Shown: positions 1 to 8,241 of the stretch, piece after piece
How positions within the stretch are numbered: position 1 is the stretch's first letter
Layout: every line of letters begins with the position of its first letter
Assembly: GCF_000332475.2 (NCBI RefSeq)
Contig: NZ_AOGX02000015.1
Location: 124,001-188,000 of the forward strand
Length of the DNA stretch: 64,000 nt
Direction: 5' to 3'
Origin: Leptospira yanagawae serovar Saopaulo str. Sao Paulo = ATCC 700523
Lineage (GTDB): Bacteria; Spirochaetota; Leptospiria; Leptospirales; Leptospiraceae
The notes under the pieces: model-generated
Database searches by the model: none
Told to the model about the DNA's origin: nothing
What the model saw: only the letters and a program-made list of their open reading frames with translations
Translations under genes and position numbers: made by a program

Positions 1-21
1 TGAGGAAACTTACATCAGCAT

Positions 22-66
22 ACCTGCCAGGCCTATCCACGGAAGCCCAAATAGGCAGGTCTTTTT
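22..66 (+). terminator. Possible rho-independent terminator of an upstream gene
   Basis: ACCTGCC at 22-28 pairs with GGCAGGT at 54-60 and is followed directly by CTTTTT. Part of the long loop can pair further (CTAT with ATAG). This fits a terminator for a gene left of the window. A TATAAT at 77-82 just after it could be the -10 box of the operon starting at 95, although no good -35 is seen. Confidence 0.45.
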
Positions 67-94
67 CCCTTATAGCTATAATAGAAGTTAGAAA

Positions 95-436
95 ATGATT
101 ACTACCGAATCAAAAGATTTTCGTTCGATGATACCTATTATTACGGAACGATGGATCCAAGAAACGAATCCGATTCGTATTTATTTATTTGGTTCTTCCA
201 CTCAAGTAAAAGAGTCTTCTACTGTTCCAAACGATTTAGATTTTTTACTGGTTTATGATACTATTCCAAACAATCGAGACCTTCGCATTAGATTGCATTC
301 TTTGATTGCTGATTTAGGAGTTCCTGTTGACTGTTTTGTTGTAGAAAACAGCAAAATCAAAAACGAAATTTTCTCTGCAAATGACATAGTTGGTTCTGCT
401 TTAAACACTGGTATCTTGATTTATGAATCCAAATGA
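95..436 (+). CDS. MNT-type minimal nucleotidyltransferase
   Basis: A 113-residue protein with the minimal nucleotidyltransferase fold. It shows the GS motif at residues 33-34 (LFGSS) followed by the metal-binding pair D47-x-D49. Proteins of this size usually pair with HEPN proteins; in characterised MNT/HEPN modules the MNT acts as antitoxin by adding AMP or other nucleotides to the HEPN toxin. Its end overlaps the start of the HEPN gene by 14 bases, so the two are very likely translated together. It is the first gene of an operon that runs on into a type III restriction-modification system. The ATG at 95 lies only 13 bases after a possible -10 box. The antitoxin role is inferred from family and context. 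Confidence 0.8.
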   Translation: MITTESKDFRSMIPIITERWIQETNPIRIYLFGSSTQVKESSTVPNDLDFLLVYDTIPNNRDLRIRLHSLIADLGVPVDCFVVENSKIKNEIFSANDIVGSALNTGILIYESK

Positions 437-815
437 TTATAGGGTTTGGTTACAATTTGCGGAGGAAGATTTAGATTCGGCCCAACTCATCACAGAAAAA
501 TCAAATCACTACAGACAAGCATGTTTTTTAATCCAGCAGAGTGTCGAAAAATCAATTAAAGCGTGTTATGTGAAAACAAATCAACAATTCTTAAAGACAC
601 ATGACCTCAATGCTCTACGCGATCAATTAAACTACAATTTCCTTTGGAAAAAAGTTTATCCCAACCTTTCACAATTTATTGTCTATGCAGTTGAGGCTCG
701 TTATCCAGGTGATTGGGAAGAAATTGATTTCGAAGAGGCAAACAGTTTACTTTTAGTTGCTAAAAAAATTTTAGAATCCATAAAAAAAGAATTAAGCGCA
801 GATCTCACCCCATGA
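423..815 (+). CDS. HEPN domain protein, partner of the MNT protein
   Basis: A 130-residue helical protein of the classical HEPN type, with the family stretch around residues 31-50 (RQACFLIQQSVEKSIKA), THDL at 59-62 and ARYPGD at 92-97. HEPN proteins next to an MNT gene are often RNA-cleaving toxins. The usual R-x4-6-H ribonuclease motif is not evident here, so activity on RNA is uncertain. The gene overlaps the MNT gene upstream by 14 bases and shares an ATGA stop/start overlap with mod downstream. This places the pair inside the restriction-modification operon, not merely beside it. Confidence 0.75.
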   Translation: MNPNDYRVWLQFAEEDLDSAQLITEKSNHYRQACFLIQQSVEKSIKACYVKTNQQFLKTHDLNALRDQLNYNFLWKKVYPNLSQFIVYAVEARYPGDWEEIDFEEANSLLLVAKKILESIKKELSADLTP

Positions 816-2875
816 CAACAGCACCCAAACTCCCTCTCACCTCTCACAACCTAAACGAGGACAAACTCCGCATCCTAAAAGAACACTTCCCTGAAGTCTT
901 CACCGAAGGCAACTGTATCGATTGGGACAAACTGCGCCTAACACTCGGCGAAACCCTCGAATCCGAAGACTCCAAAGAACGCTTTGGCCTAAACTGGCCA
1001 GGCAAACGAAACTGCTTCAAAGCCATACAGGCACCAACAACCGCCACCCTCCTCCCCGACCGAGGGGCTTCCGTTGACTTTGACACCACAGAAAACCTCT
1101 ACATCGAAGGGGACAACCTCGAGGTTTTAAAACTCCTGCAAAAGTCCTATCTGGGCAAGGTCAAAATGATCTACATCGATCCGCCTTACAATACGGGGAA
1201 TGACTTTGTCTACCCCGACGACTACACCGAATCCTTAAAAACCTATTTGGAATTCACGGGCCAAGTGGACGCTGGGGGACGCAAGTTTTCCAATAACACG
1301 GAAACGACGGGCCGGTTCCATTCCAAATGGCTAAACATGATGTACCCAAGGCTCTTTCTCGCACGAAACCTTCTCCGCGAAGATGGGGTCATCTTTATTT
1401 CCATTGATGATGGTGAAGTCGCCCACTTACGGAAAGTATGCGATGAGATCTTCGGGGAAGAGAACTCGCGCGGGATGATTACTCGGAATACAGGTACACC
1501 CACTGGACAAGGAAACAAAATTCTCGTGAATACCATTGACTATATCCTTGTATATTCAAAATCCGATTACTCTAATTTCTCCGGACTAGAATTCAATGAG
1601 GACGATGAAAGTATATATGATCAGGAAGATGAAAAAGGACGATTTCTTATTAGAAGCCTTCGTAAAACAGGTGGGGAAGATAGGAAAGAAGATCGTCCAA
1701 GTATGTATTACCCGATATTAGCACCAGATGGCACGGAAATATATCCAATCGGTCCTGGAGGTTATGAAAGTCGCTGGCGCTGCGGACGAGGAAGATTTTT
1801 ACAATTATCAAAAGATGGACTAATACTTTGGAAAAAGAGTAATGATGAAAAAAATGAATGGAAGCCACACCAAAAATTCTATCTCGAGGGACGAACCAAG
1901 CAACCTTCGAATTTATGGAATGACATAGAAGGAAACAAAAAAGCTTCCATTGATATAAAAAATATTTTCAATGGAAAAATATTTGATTTTCCGAAACCGG
2001 TTGAACTGATATCCCGTTGTATAGATATCAGCGGAGTAAACTCTCCCTCCGACATCATTCTCGATTTCTTCTCCGGCTCTGCCACCACCGCGCACGCCGT
2101 ACTGGCGTTAAATGCCGAAGATGGGAGGAATCGCAAATTCATCTGTGTCCAACTCCCCGAACCCACTCGCACCAAAAAAGCGGATGGAACCTGGGAGGAA
2201 TCGGAAGCCTACAAAGCCGGGTTTTCCACCATTGCCGAAATTGGAAAGGAACGCATCCGTCGGGTGATCGCCAAACTGAAAGAGGAAGGCTCTGCGAACA
2301 AGGGAAAGGCGACGGGTGGCAAAAAAACTGTCAAAATCCAAGCCTTTCAGGCAAATGAAGAAGCACCGTCCCTCGGCTTCGAGCGAACGGATGACCAACT
2401 AACGCATAACGGGGGGGGTACCGAACCGCCGCTTAAGTCGCAAGACCTCGGCTTTCGTGTTTTTAAACTCGCCCCAAGTAACTTTCCTGTCTGGAATGGG
2501 AATCTGGAAAAGTCCAAAGAAGCCCTAGAAGAGGTGCTCTTTGCCACTCCGGAATTTCCCACAAACGACCCTGTTCACGGAACAGAAGAAGCCATTCTCT
2601 TTGAAGTCCTTCTCAAATCGGGCCTAAGCCTGGCCCTAGCCAATCCTTCCATCCGCACCGAAACGATTGCGGGAAAAATTGTCTACATTGCCGAGGAAAC
2701 CGCCTACTATGTGTTAGGCAATTCTCACACAGCCGAAGTGTTTGATGAAATCATGAAACGAAATCCATCGCAAGTTGTGGTGCGAGAATCGGGATTTGGA
2801 GGGAATGATGTACTAAAGGCAAATGTCCATGCCCAATTCAAACAGATGAAAGATGTCCGATTTTTGGTGGTCTAA
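812..2875 (+). CDS. mod: Type III restriction-modification methyltransferase subunit Mod
   Basis: A 687-residue DNA adenine methyltransferase of the beta class. The catalytic motif DPPY is at residues 123-126 (IYIDPPYNTGNDF) and the S-adenosylmethionine motif DFFSGSAT at 418-425, the order typical of type III Mod subunits. Between them lies the target-recognition region, whose DNA (about 1480-2035) is visibly more AT-rich than both flanks. Mod gives sequence specificity to the Mod/Res complex and methylates one strand of an asymmetric site. Codons 534-536 contain eight consecutive G (2411-2418); one G more creates a stop within about five codons, one fewer a stop near 2526. The gene is therefore in the ON frame here. 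It starts by ATGA overlap with the HEPN gene, and res follows after two bases. Confidence 0.92.
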   Translation: MTTAPKLPLTSHNLNEDKLRILKEHFPEVFTEGNCIDWDKLRLTLGETLESEDSKERFGLNWPGKRNCFKAIQAPTTATLLPDRGASVDFDTTENLYIEGDNLEVLKLLQKSYLGKVKMIYIDPPYNTGNDFVYPDDYTESLKTYLEFTGQVDAGGRKFSNNTETTGRFHSKWLNMMYPRLFLARNLLREDGVIFISIDDGEVAHLRKVCDEIFGEENSRGMITRNTGTPTGQGNKILVNTIDYILVYSKSDYSNFSGLEFNEDDESIYDQEDEKGRFLIRSLRKTGGEDRKEDRPSMYYPILAPDGTEIYPIGPGGYESRWRCGRGRFLQLSKDGLILWKKSNDEKNEWKPHQKFYLEGRTKQPSNLWNDIEGNKKASIDIKNIFNGKIFDFPKPVELISRCIDISGVNSPSDIILDFFSGSATTAHAVLALNAEDGRNRKFICVQLPEPTRTKKADGTWEESEAYKAGFSTIAEIGKERIRRVIAKLKEEGSANKGKATGGKKTVKIQAFQANEEAPSLGFERTDDQLTHNGGGTEPPLKSQDLGFRVFKLAPSNFPVWNGNLEKSKEALEEVLFATPEFPTNDPVHGTEEAILFEVLLKSGLSLALANPSIRTETIAGKIVYIAEETAYYVLGNSHTAEVFDEIMKRNPSQVVVRESGFGGNDVLKANVHAQFKQMKDVRFLVV
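2411..2418 (+). repeat. G8 homopolymer in mod, likely phase-variation tract
   Basis: Eight consecutive G inside the mod reading frame, coding Gly-Gly-Gly after Asn533. Poly-G runs of this length are rare in a genome of this composition and are known slippage sites. In type III mod genes of Haemophilus, Neisseria and Helicobacter such repeats switch the gene on and off. Here +1 G leads to TAA within about five codons, and -1 G to TAG near 2526. Confidence 0.75.
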
Positions 2876-2877
2876 GC

Positions 2878-5800
2878 ATGAAAATCCACTTTGAACACCT
2901 AACATTTCAAGAAGAAGCCACCCACGCCGCCTTATCCTTGTTTGAAGGGATGGAAACTTCCCCTTCGGGGATTTCCTTTGCGCTTTCGGGCGAGAAAGGT
3001 TCTCTCTTTCAAAATGAACTGGGTTTTGGGAATGCCCTACCTTTGGACGCAGATACCCTCTATGAAAACTTGGGGAAGGTGCAGGACAAATACTCGCTCG
3101 AGGCAACCACACGGGACGCCTTCGATGCAAGCGGACTTCGGTTTACCATTGAGATGGAAACAGGTACAGGAAAGACCTATGTGTATCTCAATACCATTCT
3201 TTCCCTCCACAAAACCTATGGATGGTCAAAGTTCATCATCATCGTACCTTCCATTGCGATTAAGGAAGGGGTGCTCAAAACCTTAGAGATGACAGCCGAC
3301 CACTTTCGGGAAAAATTTGGAACTCCCCTCGTCAAAGGAAGCACCTATTCGCTATACCAAGGTTCAGCGCCGAGTGCCCTCCGCCATTTTGCCACCACCA
3401 ACCAATTGCAAATCCTTGTGATAAACATCCAAGCCTTCAATAAAGACAATGCCGTTATTCTTCGAGATGATATAGATAATTTAAATGGCTATCGGCCCAT
3501 TGACTTTATCCGCGCGGCAAATCCCATCCTCATCATCGACGAACCACAGTCAGTTGACAATACCGAAACCGCAAAAAATGCAATTGCAGAACTAAACCCC
3601 CTCTTCCAGCTCCGGTATTCGGCCACTCCCAAAACCAAACACAATCCCATCTTTCGTCTTGGGCCAGTCGAAGCCTTCCAAAGAAAACTTGTCAAACGCA
3701 TCCAAATCCGCTCCCTCGAAGTCACAGGCACAGAAAATGCGCCATATATCAAATTAGAATCCACCCAAGGAAAACCAGGGAGTAGTTTTACCGCCAAACT
3801 CACAGTCAATGTCCAATCCAAAGGGAAAATCTCTAAGAAAACCATCACCGTCAAAAAAGACGATGATCTGGCTCTCAAAACCGAAAACTCGCATTACGAA
3901 AGCTATGTGGTTGATACCATCAGCATCGAACCAGGGAATGAATTCCTCCGTTTTACAAATGGAACCACTCTCTTTGTGGGAAAAGAAATTGGGTCTCTCG
4001 ACCAAGTGGTACAAGACGAACGGATCAAAGAAACCATCAAAGCCCATTTAGAAAAGGAATTGCAACTGAAGAGGATGGGTGTGGACGCAAAAGTCCTAAC
4101 CCTATTCTTTTTAGATCGTGTCTCCAACTACCGCATTTACAATGCTGATGGCACAACGAGTCTCGGCAAGTATGGGCAAGTTTTTGAAGCCGCTTACGAG
4201 GAACTCACCAAACAACAGGTGTTTCGCGAACTACAAAGTCCAGCTGTAGATTCCGTCCACAATGGTTACTTTTCCGGTGACAAAAAGAAAAAAGGAAATA
4301 CCGAGACCATCGAATGGAAGGACACGAAAGGAGACAGTGCGAAAGACGATGATACTTACAATCTTATCATGCGAGACAAAGAAAAACTCCTCGACCCAAA
4401 GGAACCACTCCGTTTTATCTTTTCCCACTCCGCTCTGAGAGAAGGTTGGGACAATCCAAACGTATTCCAAATTTGTACCCTCCTCGAAACTCGCTCTGAG
4501 TTCACCAAACGCCAGCAAATTGGGCGAGGACTCCGCCTCCCTGTCGATGCAAAAGGAAACCGTATCCAAAACGAAACCATAAACCAACTCTCTGTCATCG
4601 TAAACGAAAGTTATGCGAATTTTGTCAGTGGCCTACAAAAGGAATACAAAGAGGAATCAGGAATTGAATTTGGAAAGATCAGCTCACACCAATTTTTGGA
4701 ACTCATTTCTGGGATCGTGCCAGAATCAACAAACCCGAAGGAGAAGAGAAAACAAGCAGAAGGACTTTTTGACGTTCTAAAAAAGCTTGGTTATCTCAAT
4801 GACAAGGGTTCGTTTACAACCAAACTAGAGGATGCGTTTTTACGCCCTTCGGACTTTGTCTTGGAAGGTGATTTCGTCGGTCGAGAAGAGGTTATCTTGG
4901 AATGGTTAAAGGGACTCAACATACAAACCTTTGTCAAAACCAAACAGGAACCTACCAAAATCCAAAAAAATGAAGCTCTTTGGAACCACCCTGAGTTTTG
5001 GAAATTGTGGGACATCATCAAACAAAAAACCATCTACAAGTTCCAATTCGATTCAAATTCGATTAAGAAAGAAGCCATCGCGCGCATCAAAGAAATCCAG
5101 TGTGAACCTATGAAGGTGGTCACTGCCGTTGCCCAAAGTACATTCGGCCAAGGGGGAATCTCCGCGAAAGAAATTCGAGACAAGGAAACAAGAGAGGTTG
5201 TGAGTCCCTTTCCTCTACCCGATCCTTTGGAATACCTACAAAAGGAAACCGACCTAACTCGTGAGACCTTAAAACAAATTCTTAAGGAATCCAATTCGCT
5301 TGGTGAATTTATCAAAAACCCACAAAACTACTTAGAGCGAGCCTCTCAACATATCAAAGAAGTGATCCGAGAAATTGGAATCAAAAATGGATTGGAATAT
5401 GTACCCCTTCCCAATACGTATTGGGAGCAGTGGAATACAACAGAACCAATCTTTGTGACTTACAAAGAAGTCACATCAGAAACTGTAGATACCAAATTAC
5501 ACGGGCTATACGAAAAAATGGAAACGGATAGTGATACTGAGAAACGGTTTGCGCAGGAACAAGAACGATCCGATACTGTCCAAGTTTTCACAAAATTACC
5601 ACGCCGGTTTACCGTTCCCACACCCGTTGGAAATTACAACCCCGACTGGGCGATTGTCTTAAAAGAAGAACATTCCGGAAAAGAAAACTTCCTCTATTTT
5701 GTAAAAGAAACAAAAGGTTACTCCACTTTTGAAGAAATTAGATCCGAAGAGGAAAAACAGAAAATCAAATCCGCAAAAAAACATTTCGAAGTGGTCTTTG

Positions 5801-5922
5801 ACTCGTACAAAAAAAGAATGCTCGCGGAAAACAAAAAGGAATCTGAGCTACCCAATTTTGAGTTCCGAGTGGTCTTAGGAACGGGAAAATCGGATAATCA
5901 GTTTCAGGATATTGAGTCGTGA
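2878..5922 (+). CDS. res: Type III restriction endonuclease subunit Res
   Basis: A 1014-residue superfamily 2 helicase-nuclease. Walker A is METGTGKT at residues 93-100, the DEAD-like box DEPQ at 221-224 and motif VI RQQIGRG at 545-551. The C-terminal nuclease domain shows the PD-(D/E)xK pattern P922-D923 ... E944-T-K946. Length and domain order match full-length type III Res proteins, so the subunit looks intact. It needs Mod to bind DNA, hydrolyses ATP and cleaves away from unmethylated inversely oriented sites. It begins two bases after mod ends. It ends 11 bases before the convergent WG-repeat gene. Confidence 0.93.
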   Translation: MKIHFEHLTFQEEATHAALSLFEGMETSPSGISFALSGEKGSLFQNELGFGNALPLDADTLYENLGKVQDKYSLEATTRDAFDASGLRFTIEMETGTGKTYVYLNTILSLHKTYGWSKFIIIVPSIAIKEGVLKTLEMTADHFREKFGTPLVKGSTYSLYQGSAPSALRHFATTNQLQILVINIQAFNKDNAVILRDDIDNLNGYRPIDFIRAANPILIIDEPQSVDNTETAKNAIAELNPLFQLRYSATPKTKHNPIFRLGPVEAFQRKLVKRIQIRSLEVTGTENAPYIKLESTQGKPGSSFTAKLTVNVQSKGKISKKTITVKKDDDLALKTENSHYESYVVDTISIEPGNEFLRFTNGTTLFVGKEIGSLDQVVQDERIKETIKAHLEKELQLKRMGVDAKVLTLFFLDRVSNYRIYNADGTTSLGKYGQVFEAAYEELTKQQVFRELQSPAVDSVHNGYFSGDKKKKGNTETIEWKDTKGDSAKDDDTYNLIMRDKEKLLDPKEPLRFIFSHSALREGWDNPNVFQICTLLETRSEFTKRQQIGRGLRLPVDAKGNRIQNETINQLSVIVNESYANFVSGLQKEYKEESGIEFGKISSHQFLELISGIVPESTNPKEKRKQAEGLFDVLKKLGYLNDKGSFTTKLEDAFLRPSDFVLEGDFVGREEVILEWLKGLNIQTFVKTKQEPTKIQKNEALWNHPEFWKLWDIIKQKTIYKFQFDSNSIKKEAIARIKEIQCEPMKVVTAVAQSTFGQGGISAKEIRDKETREVVSPFPLPDPLEYLQKETDLTRETLKQILKESNSLGEFIKNPQNYLERASQHIKEVIREIGIKNGLEYVPLPNTYWEQWNTTEPIFVTYKEVTSETVDTKLHGLYEKMETDSDTEKRFAQEQERSDTVQVFTKLPRRFTVPTPVGNYNPDWAIVLKEEHSGKENFLYFVKETKGYSTFEEIRSEEEKQKIKSAKKHFEVVFDSYKKRMLAENKKESELPNFEFRVVLGTGKSDNQFQDIES

Positions 5923-5933
5923 AAATAAAATAC

Positions 5934-6518
5934 CTATTCCAGTTTCAACTTACTAGTCTTTCCACTTTCTTTCACTTCGACCCATCTTTTTTTGGCATCA
6001 ACCGTAAGGATCGCATCATATTGGACAGGCACTACCAATTTCCCTTTTTTGTTGATGAGTCCATACAAACCACCCACAATTCGTTTGTGTTCCCCCTCTG
6101 GTTTCAACTCACACCCGTTACATACGATCGCATGTCCATTTTCAAATGGGTACACAAAATCATAATTGGCAACAATTACCTTTTGGCAACGTTCGTTATG
6201 AAATCCCATTTTGCCATTTTCCACAAATCTTGCGAGCTTCTCAGAAAGGTAGTCAGGGCCATTATCATATAAAAAACTTTCGAGTAATACATTGTTTTTT
6301 TGATCAATGCAAACCCATTTGTTGTTCCATACAACGAAGGCAACTCCAGCTTTTGTAAAATCCAATGTTTGATCGTATTGCGGTTGAATGATCACTTTTC
6401 CTTTTTTGTCTTTAAATCCATACAATCCATTTTCTTCAAAAGAAGTAAGCGCTTTGGACTCTGCGAAAATTGATCCCGAGACAACAAGGGATAGAAAAAG
6501 TAACATTCGTATTTTCAT
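5934..6518 (-). CDS. Secreted WG-repeat protein
   Basis: A 194-residue protein with an N-terminal signal peptide (MKIRMLLFLSLVVSGSIFAES). It contains several WG-type repeats, seen as GLYGFKDKKGKVIIQPQYD, KWVCIDQKNN, KMGFHNERCQKVIVANYD and GLYGLINKKGKLVVPVQYD. Such repeats form beta-sheet arrays in bacterial surface or periplasmic proteins, and no catalytic role is known. The start codon shares an ATGA overlap with the stop of the dipeptidase gene, so it is the last gene of a leftward envelope operon. Function unknown. Confidence 0.75.
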   Translation of the reverse strand: MKIRMLLFLSLVVSGSIFAESKALTSFEENGLYGFKDKKGKVIIQPQYDQTLDFTKAGVAFVVWNNKWVCIDQKNNVLLESFLYDNGPDYLSEKLARFVENGKMGFHNERCQKVIVANYDFVYPFENGHAIVCNGCELKPEGEHKRIVGGLYGLINKKGKLVVPVQYDAILTVDAKKRWVEVKESGKTSKLKLE

Positions 6519-7279
6519 ATTTGTTTCCTTAAGGCATCATCTTCTAGTTCTTCAAACGGAATGTCCAATACTTCATACCCTGCACAATCTAAAAAATCAA
6601 AATGCCACCACTCCGTTTTGTTGACGCGAAATCCAAATCGGCTCATCCCGGCGATGAGTTTGTCTCTGTTTTGTTTGGTCACTGGATCTGATATGGGAGA
6701 ATTCGCCCAAGCTGCCTTCTCAAAGGAATCATATTCGGTTGGCATTAGTAATTCTTGTTTCGTTTTTGAATCTACTAAGGTCAAATCGATCGCACAACCT
6801 CTGTTATGCCTTGATCCGGTTTTGGGAGATGCTACATATCGAGTGTCCTTAATCAATTCATAAAACGTAACAGTGGCATGATACGGCCTGTACGCATCGT
6901 AAATCTGAATGGCATACCCTTGTTTTAAAAATTCCATTTGGGCTTTGCGGAGGGCTTCTGCGACTCGTTTTCTAGCATATGCCTTACCAGTTGTGTATAT
7001 CTTCTTACCAGTGAAGTTGTTCACCGTGGCATAACGAATCTCCAATACAATGTTGGGAATTGATTCTAAGTTTACCAAACCACGATTTGGATCTTTTGCA
7101 ATGGATTCCTGGTAAGCCTTTTTTTCAAAAACGATGAGTTTCGTTTCCTCACTGTGTATTGAAAAACTGAGGAATGTTAGAAAGATAAAATGGATAAAGA
7201 AACTTTTTATAAACATTTGTGTGCAGATAAAGATTCTATTATAAAATAAATTGAATCGAATTTCAGATTTTTTATACAT
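6515..7279 (-). CDS. D-alanyl-D-alanine dipeptidase (VanX/DdpX family, M15D)
   Basis: A zinc dipeptidase of peptidase family M15D that hydrolyses D-Ala-D-Ala. The zinc motif SRHNRGCAID (SxHxxGxAxD) lies near residues 157-165 and ExxWH (EWWHF) near 223-226. An N-terminal hydrophobic stretch (SFFIHFIFLTFLSFSIHS) predicts export, which suggests recycling of wall peptides, not vancomycin resistance; no vanA/vanH-type ligase or reductase is nearby. The ATG at 7279 is preferred because GGAAGG precedes it at good distance. Starts at 7294 and 7216 are also possible, and the latter would give a shorter signal peptide. Confidence 0.85.
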   Translation of the reverse strand: MYKKSEIRFNLFYNRIFICTQMFIKSFFIHFIFLTFLSFSIHSEETKLIVFEKKAYQESIAKDPNRGLVNLESIPNIVLEIRYATVNNFTGKKIYTTGKAYARKRVAEALRKAQMEFLKQGYAIQIYDAYRPYHATVTFYELIKDTRYVASPKTGSRHNRGCAIDLTLVDSKTKQELLMPTEYDSFEKAAWANSPISDPVTKQNRDKLIAGMSRFGFRVNKTEWWHFDFLDCAGYEVLDIPFEELEDDALRKQI

Positions 7280-7359
7280 ACCACGACCTTCCATCTTTCC
7301 TACTTACTTTCACTTATTTTATTCCAAATATGATTGCAAAATGGATACAACTGGGCAAA

Positions 7360-8241
7360 TCACTGTGGGGGATCATTTTTCCTTTGATCTGATTCCAATA
7401 ACGGTTCATACATCATCCAAGCGGTATTTTCTGTAACCAATTGGTCATCCACTATTTCATTTGTGGATTTCAAGAAAATCTTTCGACGAATGGTATTTCG
7501 TCTCGTGTAACCACCATAAGGTTCAGCATGAAATGCATGGTACGATTCGTATACGGAATAGGTATATGGAATGTCTCGATCTGTCCTCCATTCTCCATTT
7601 AAATTGTCGTTTTCGATCCAAACATGCAACACAAACGGTTGTTTGGTTGTATTTTGAATTTGTAGGTCAATATAATTATAGGATAAAGTTGCACCTGATC
7701 CAAAGGGAAGTGTGCGGTTCGAATCAGGAAAGATATCAAAACTATGACGCCATCTTTCTTTTACTGTGAGTGGTGTGTGGAGTGTCATCCAATAGATTAA
7801 ATTTGCCATTTGGCAAAGACCTCCACCTGTCCTTTCCACAAACCCACCATTCTTCAACTGCATCCCAGGTAAATACCCTTTCCGTTTTGTAGGTTTCCCG
7901 ACTAAGTACCAAAAAGAAAAAATTTGGTTAGGTTCCAAAATAATTCCATTTATCTTTTGTAAGGCGATTGATAAATTGACTTTTTTATTTTCTTGGAGGT
8001 ACATAGGAACATCTTTCAGTTTTCGATAGATGGGAGAATGGTGTGAAACAATCGAAATCGGAAATTCTTTCTCTAAAAGATTCGATTCCACAATTTTTTT
8101 AGCAAAGAACTTTTGTTCGCATAACCAAACAAAGTTTCTTTTCCATTGGAAATACAATTTACCAAAGAAGAGCCGAAGTTCACTCCTTTGGACTTTTTTT
8201 GGAAAGTATCCAGGATTGTGTTTTCGAAACTTAAATTCCAT
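7360..8241 (-). CDS. VanW family protein
   Basis: A roughly 293-residue VanW-like protein, recognised from the conserved block NGIILEPNQIFSFWYLVG followed by KGYLPGMQLKNGGF and GGGLCQMANLIYWMTLH, with a beta-rich C-terminal part. VanW occurs beside some glycopeptide-resistance genes but its biochemical role is unknown; in most genomes it is unlinked to resistance. No signal peptide is obvious. The ATG at 8241 gives a short overlap with the upstream gene, whereas the alternative at 8304 would overlap it by about 74 bases. It precedes the VanX-type gene in the same leftward cluster, which suggests a shared cell-wall task. Confidence 0.82.
   Translation of the reverse strand: MEFKFRKHNPGYFPKKVQRSELRLFFGKLYFQWKRNFVWLCEQKFFAKKIVESNLLEKEFPISIVSHHSPIYRKLKDVPMYLQENKKVNLSIALQKINGIILEPNQIFSFWYLVGKPTKRKGYLPGMQLKNGGFVERTGGGLCQMANLIYWMTLHTPLTVKERWRHSFDIFPDSNRTLPFGSGATLSYNYIDLQIQNTTKQPFVLHVWIENDNLNGEWRTDRDIPYTYSVYESYHAFHAEPYGGYTRRNTIRRKIFLKSTNEIVDDQLVTENTAWMMYEPLLESDQRKNDPPQ

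Noticed and set aside
2017..2358. Open frame of 113 codons inside mod in another frame
   Set aside because: It is a shadow of mod, whose frame carries the methyltransferase motif DFFSGSAT over the same bases.
6515..8241. Vancomycin-resistance operon, suggested by VanX and VanW
   Set aside because: No vanA/B ligase, vanH dehydrogenase or VanRS pair is present, and the dipeptidase appears to be exported.
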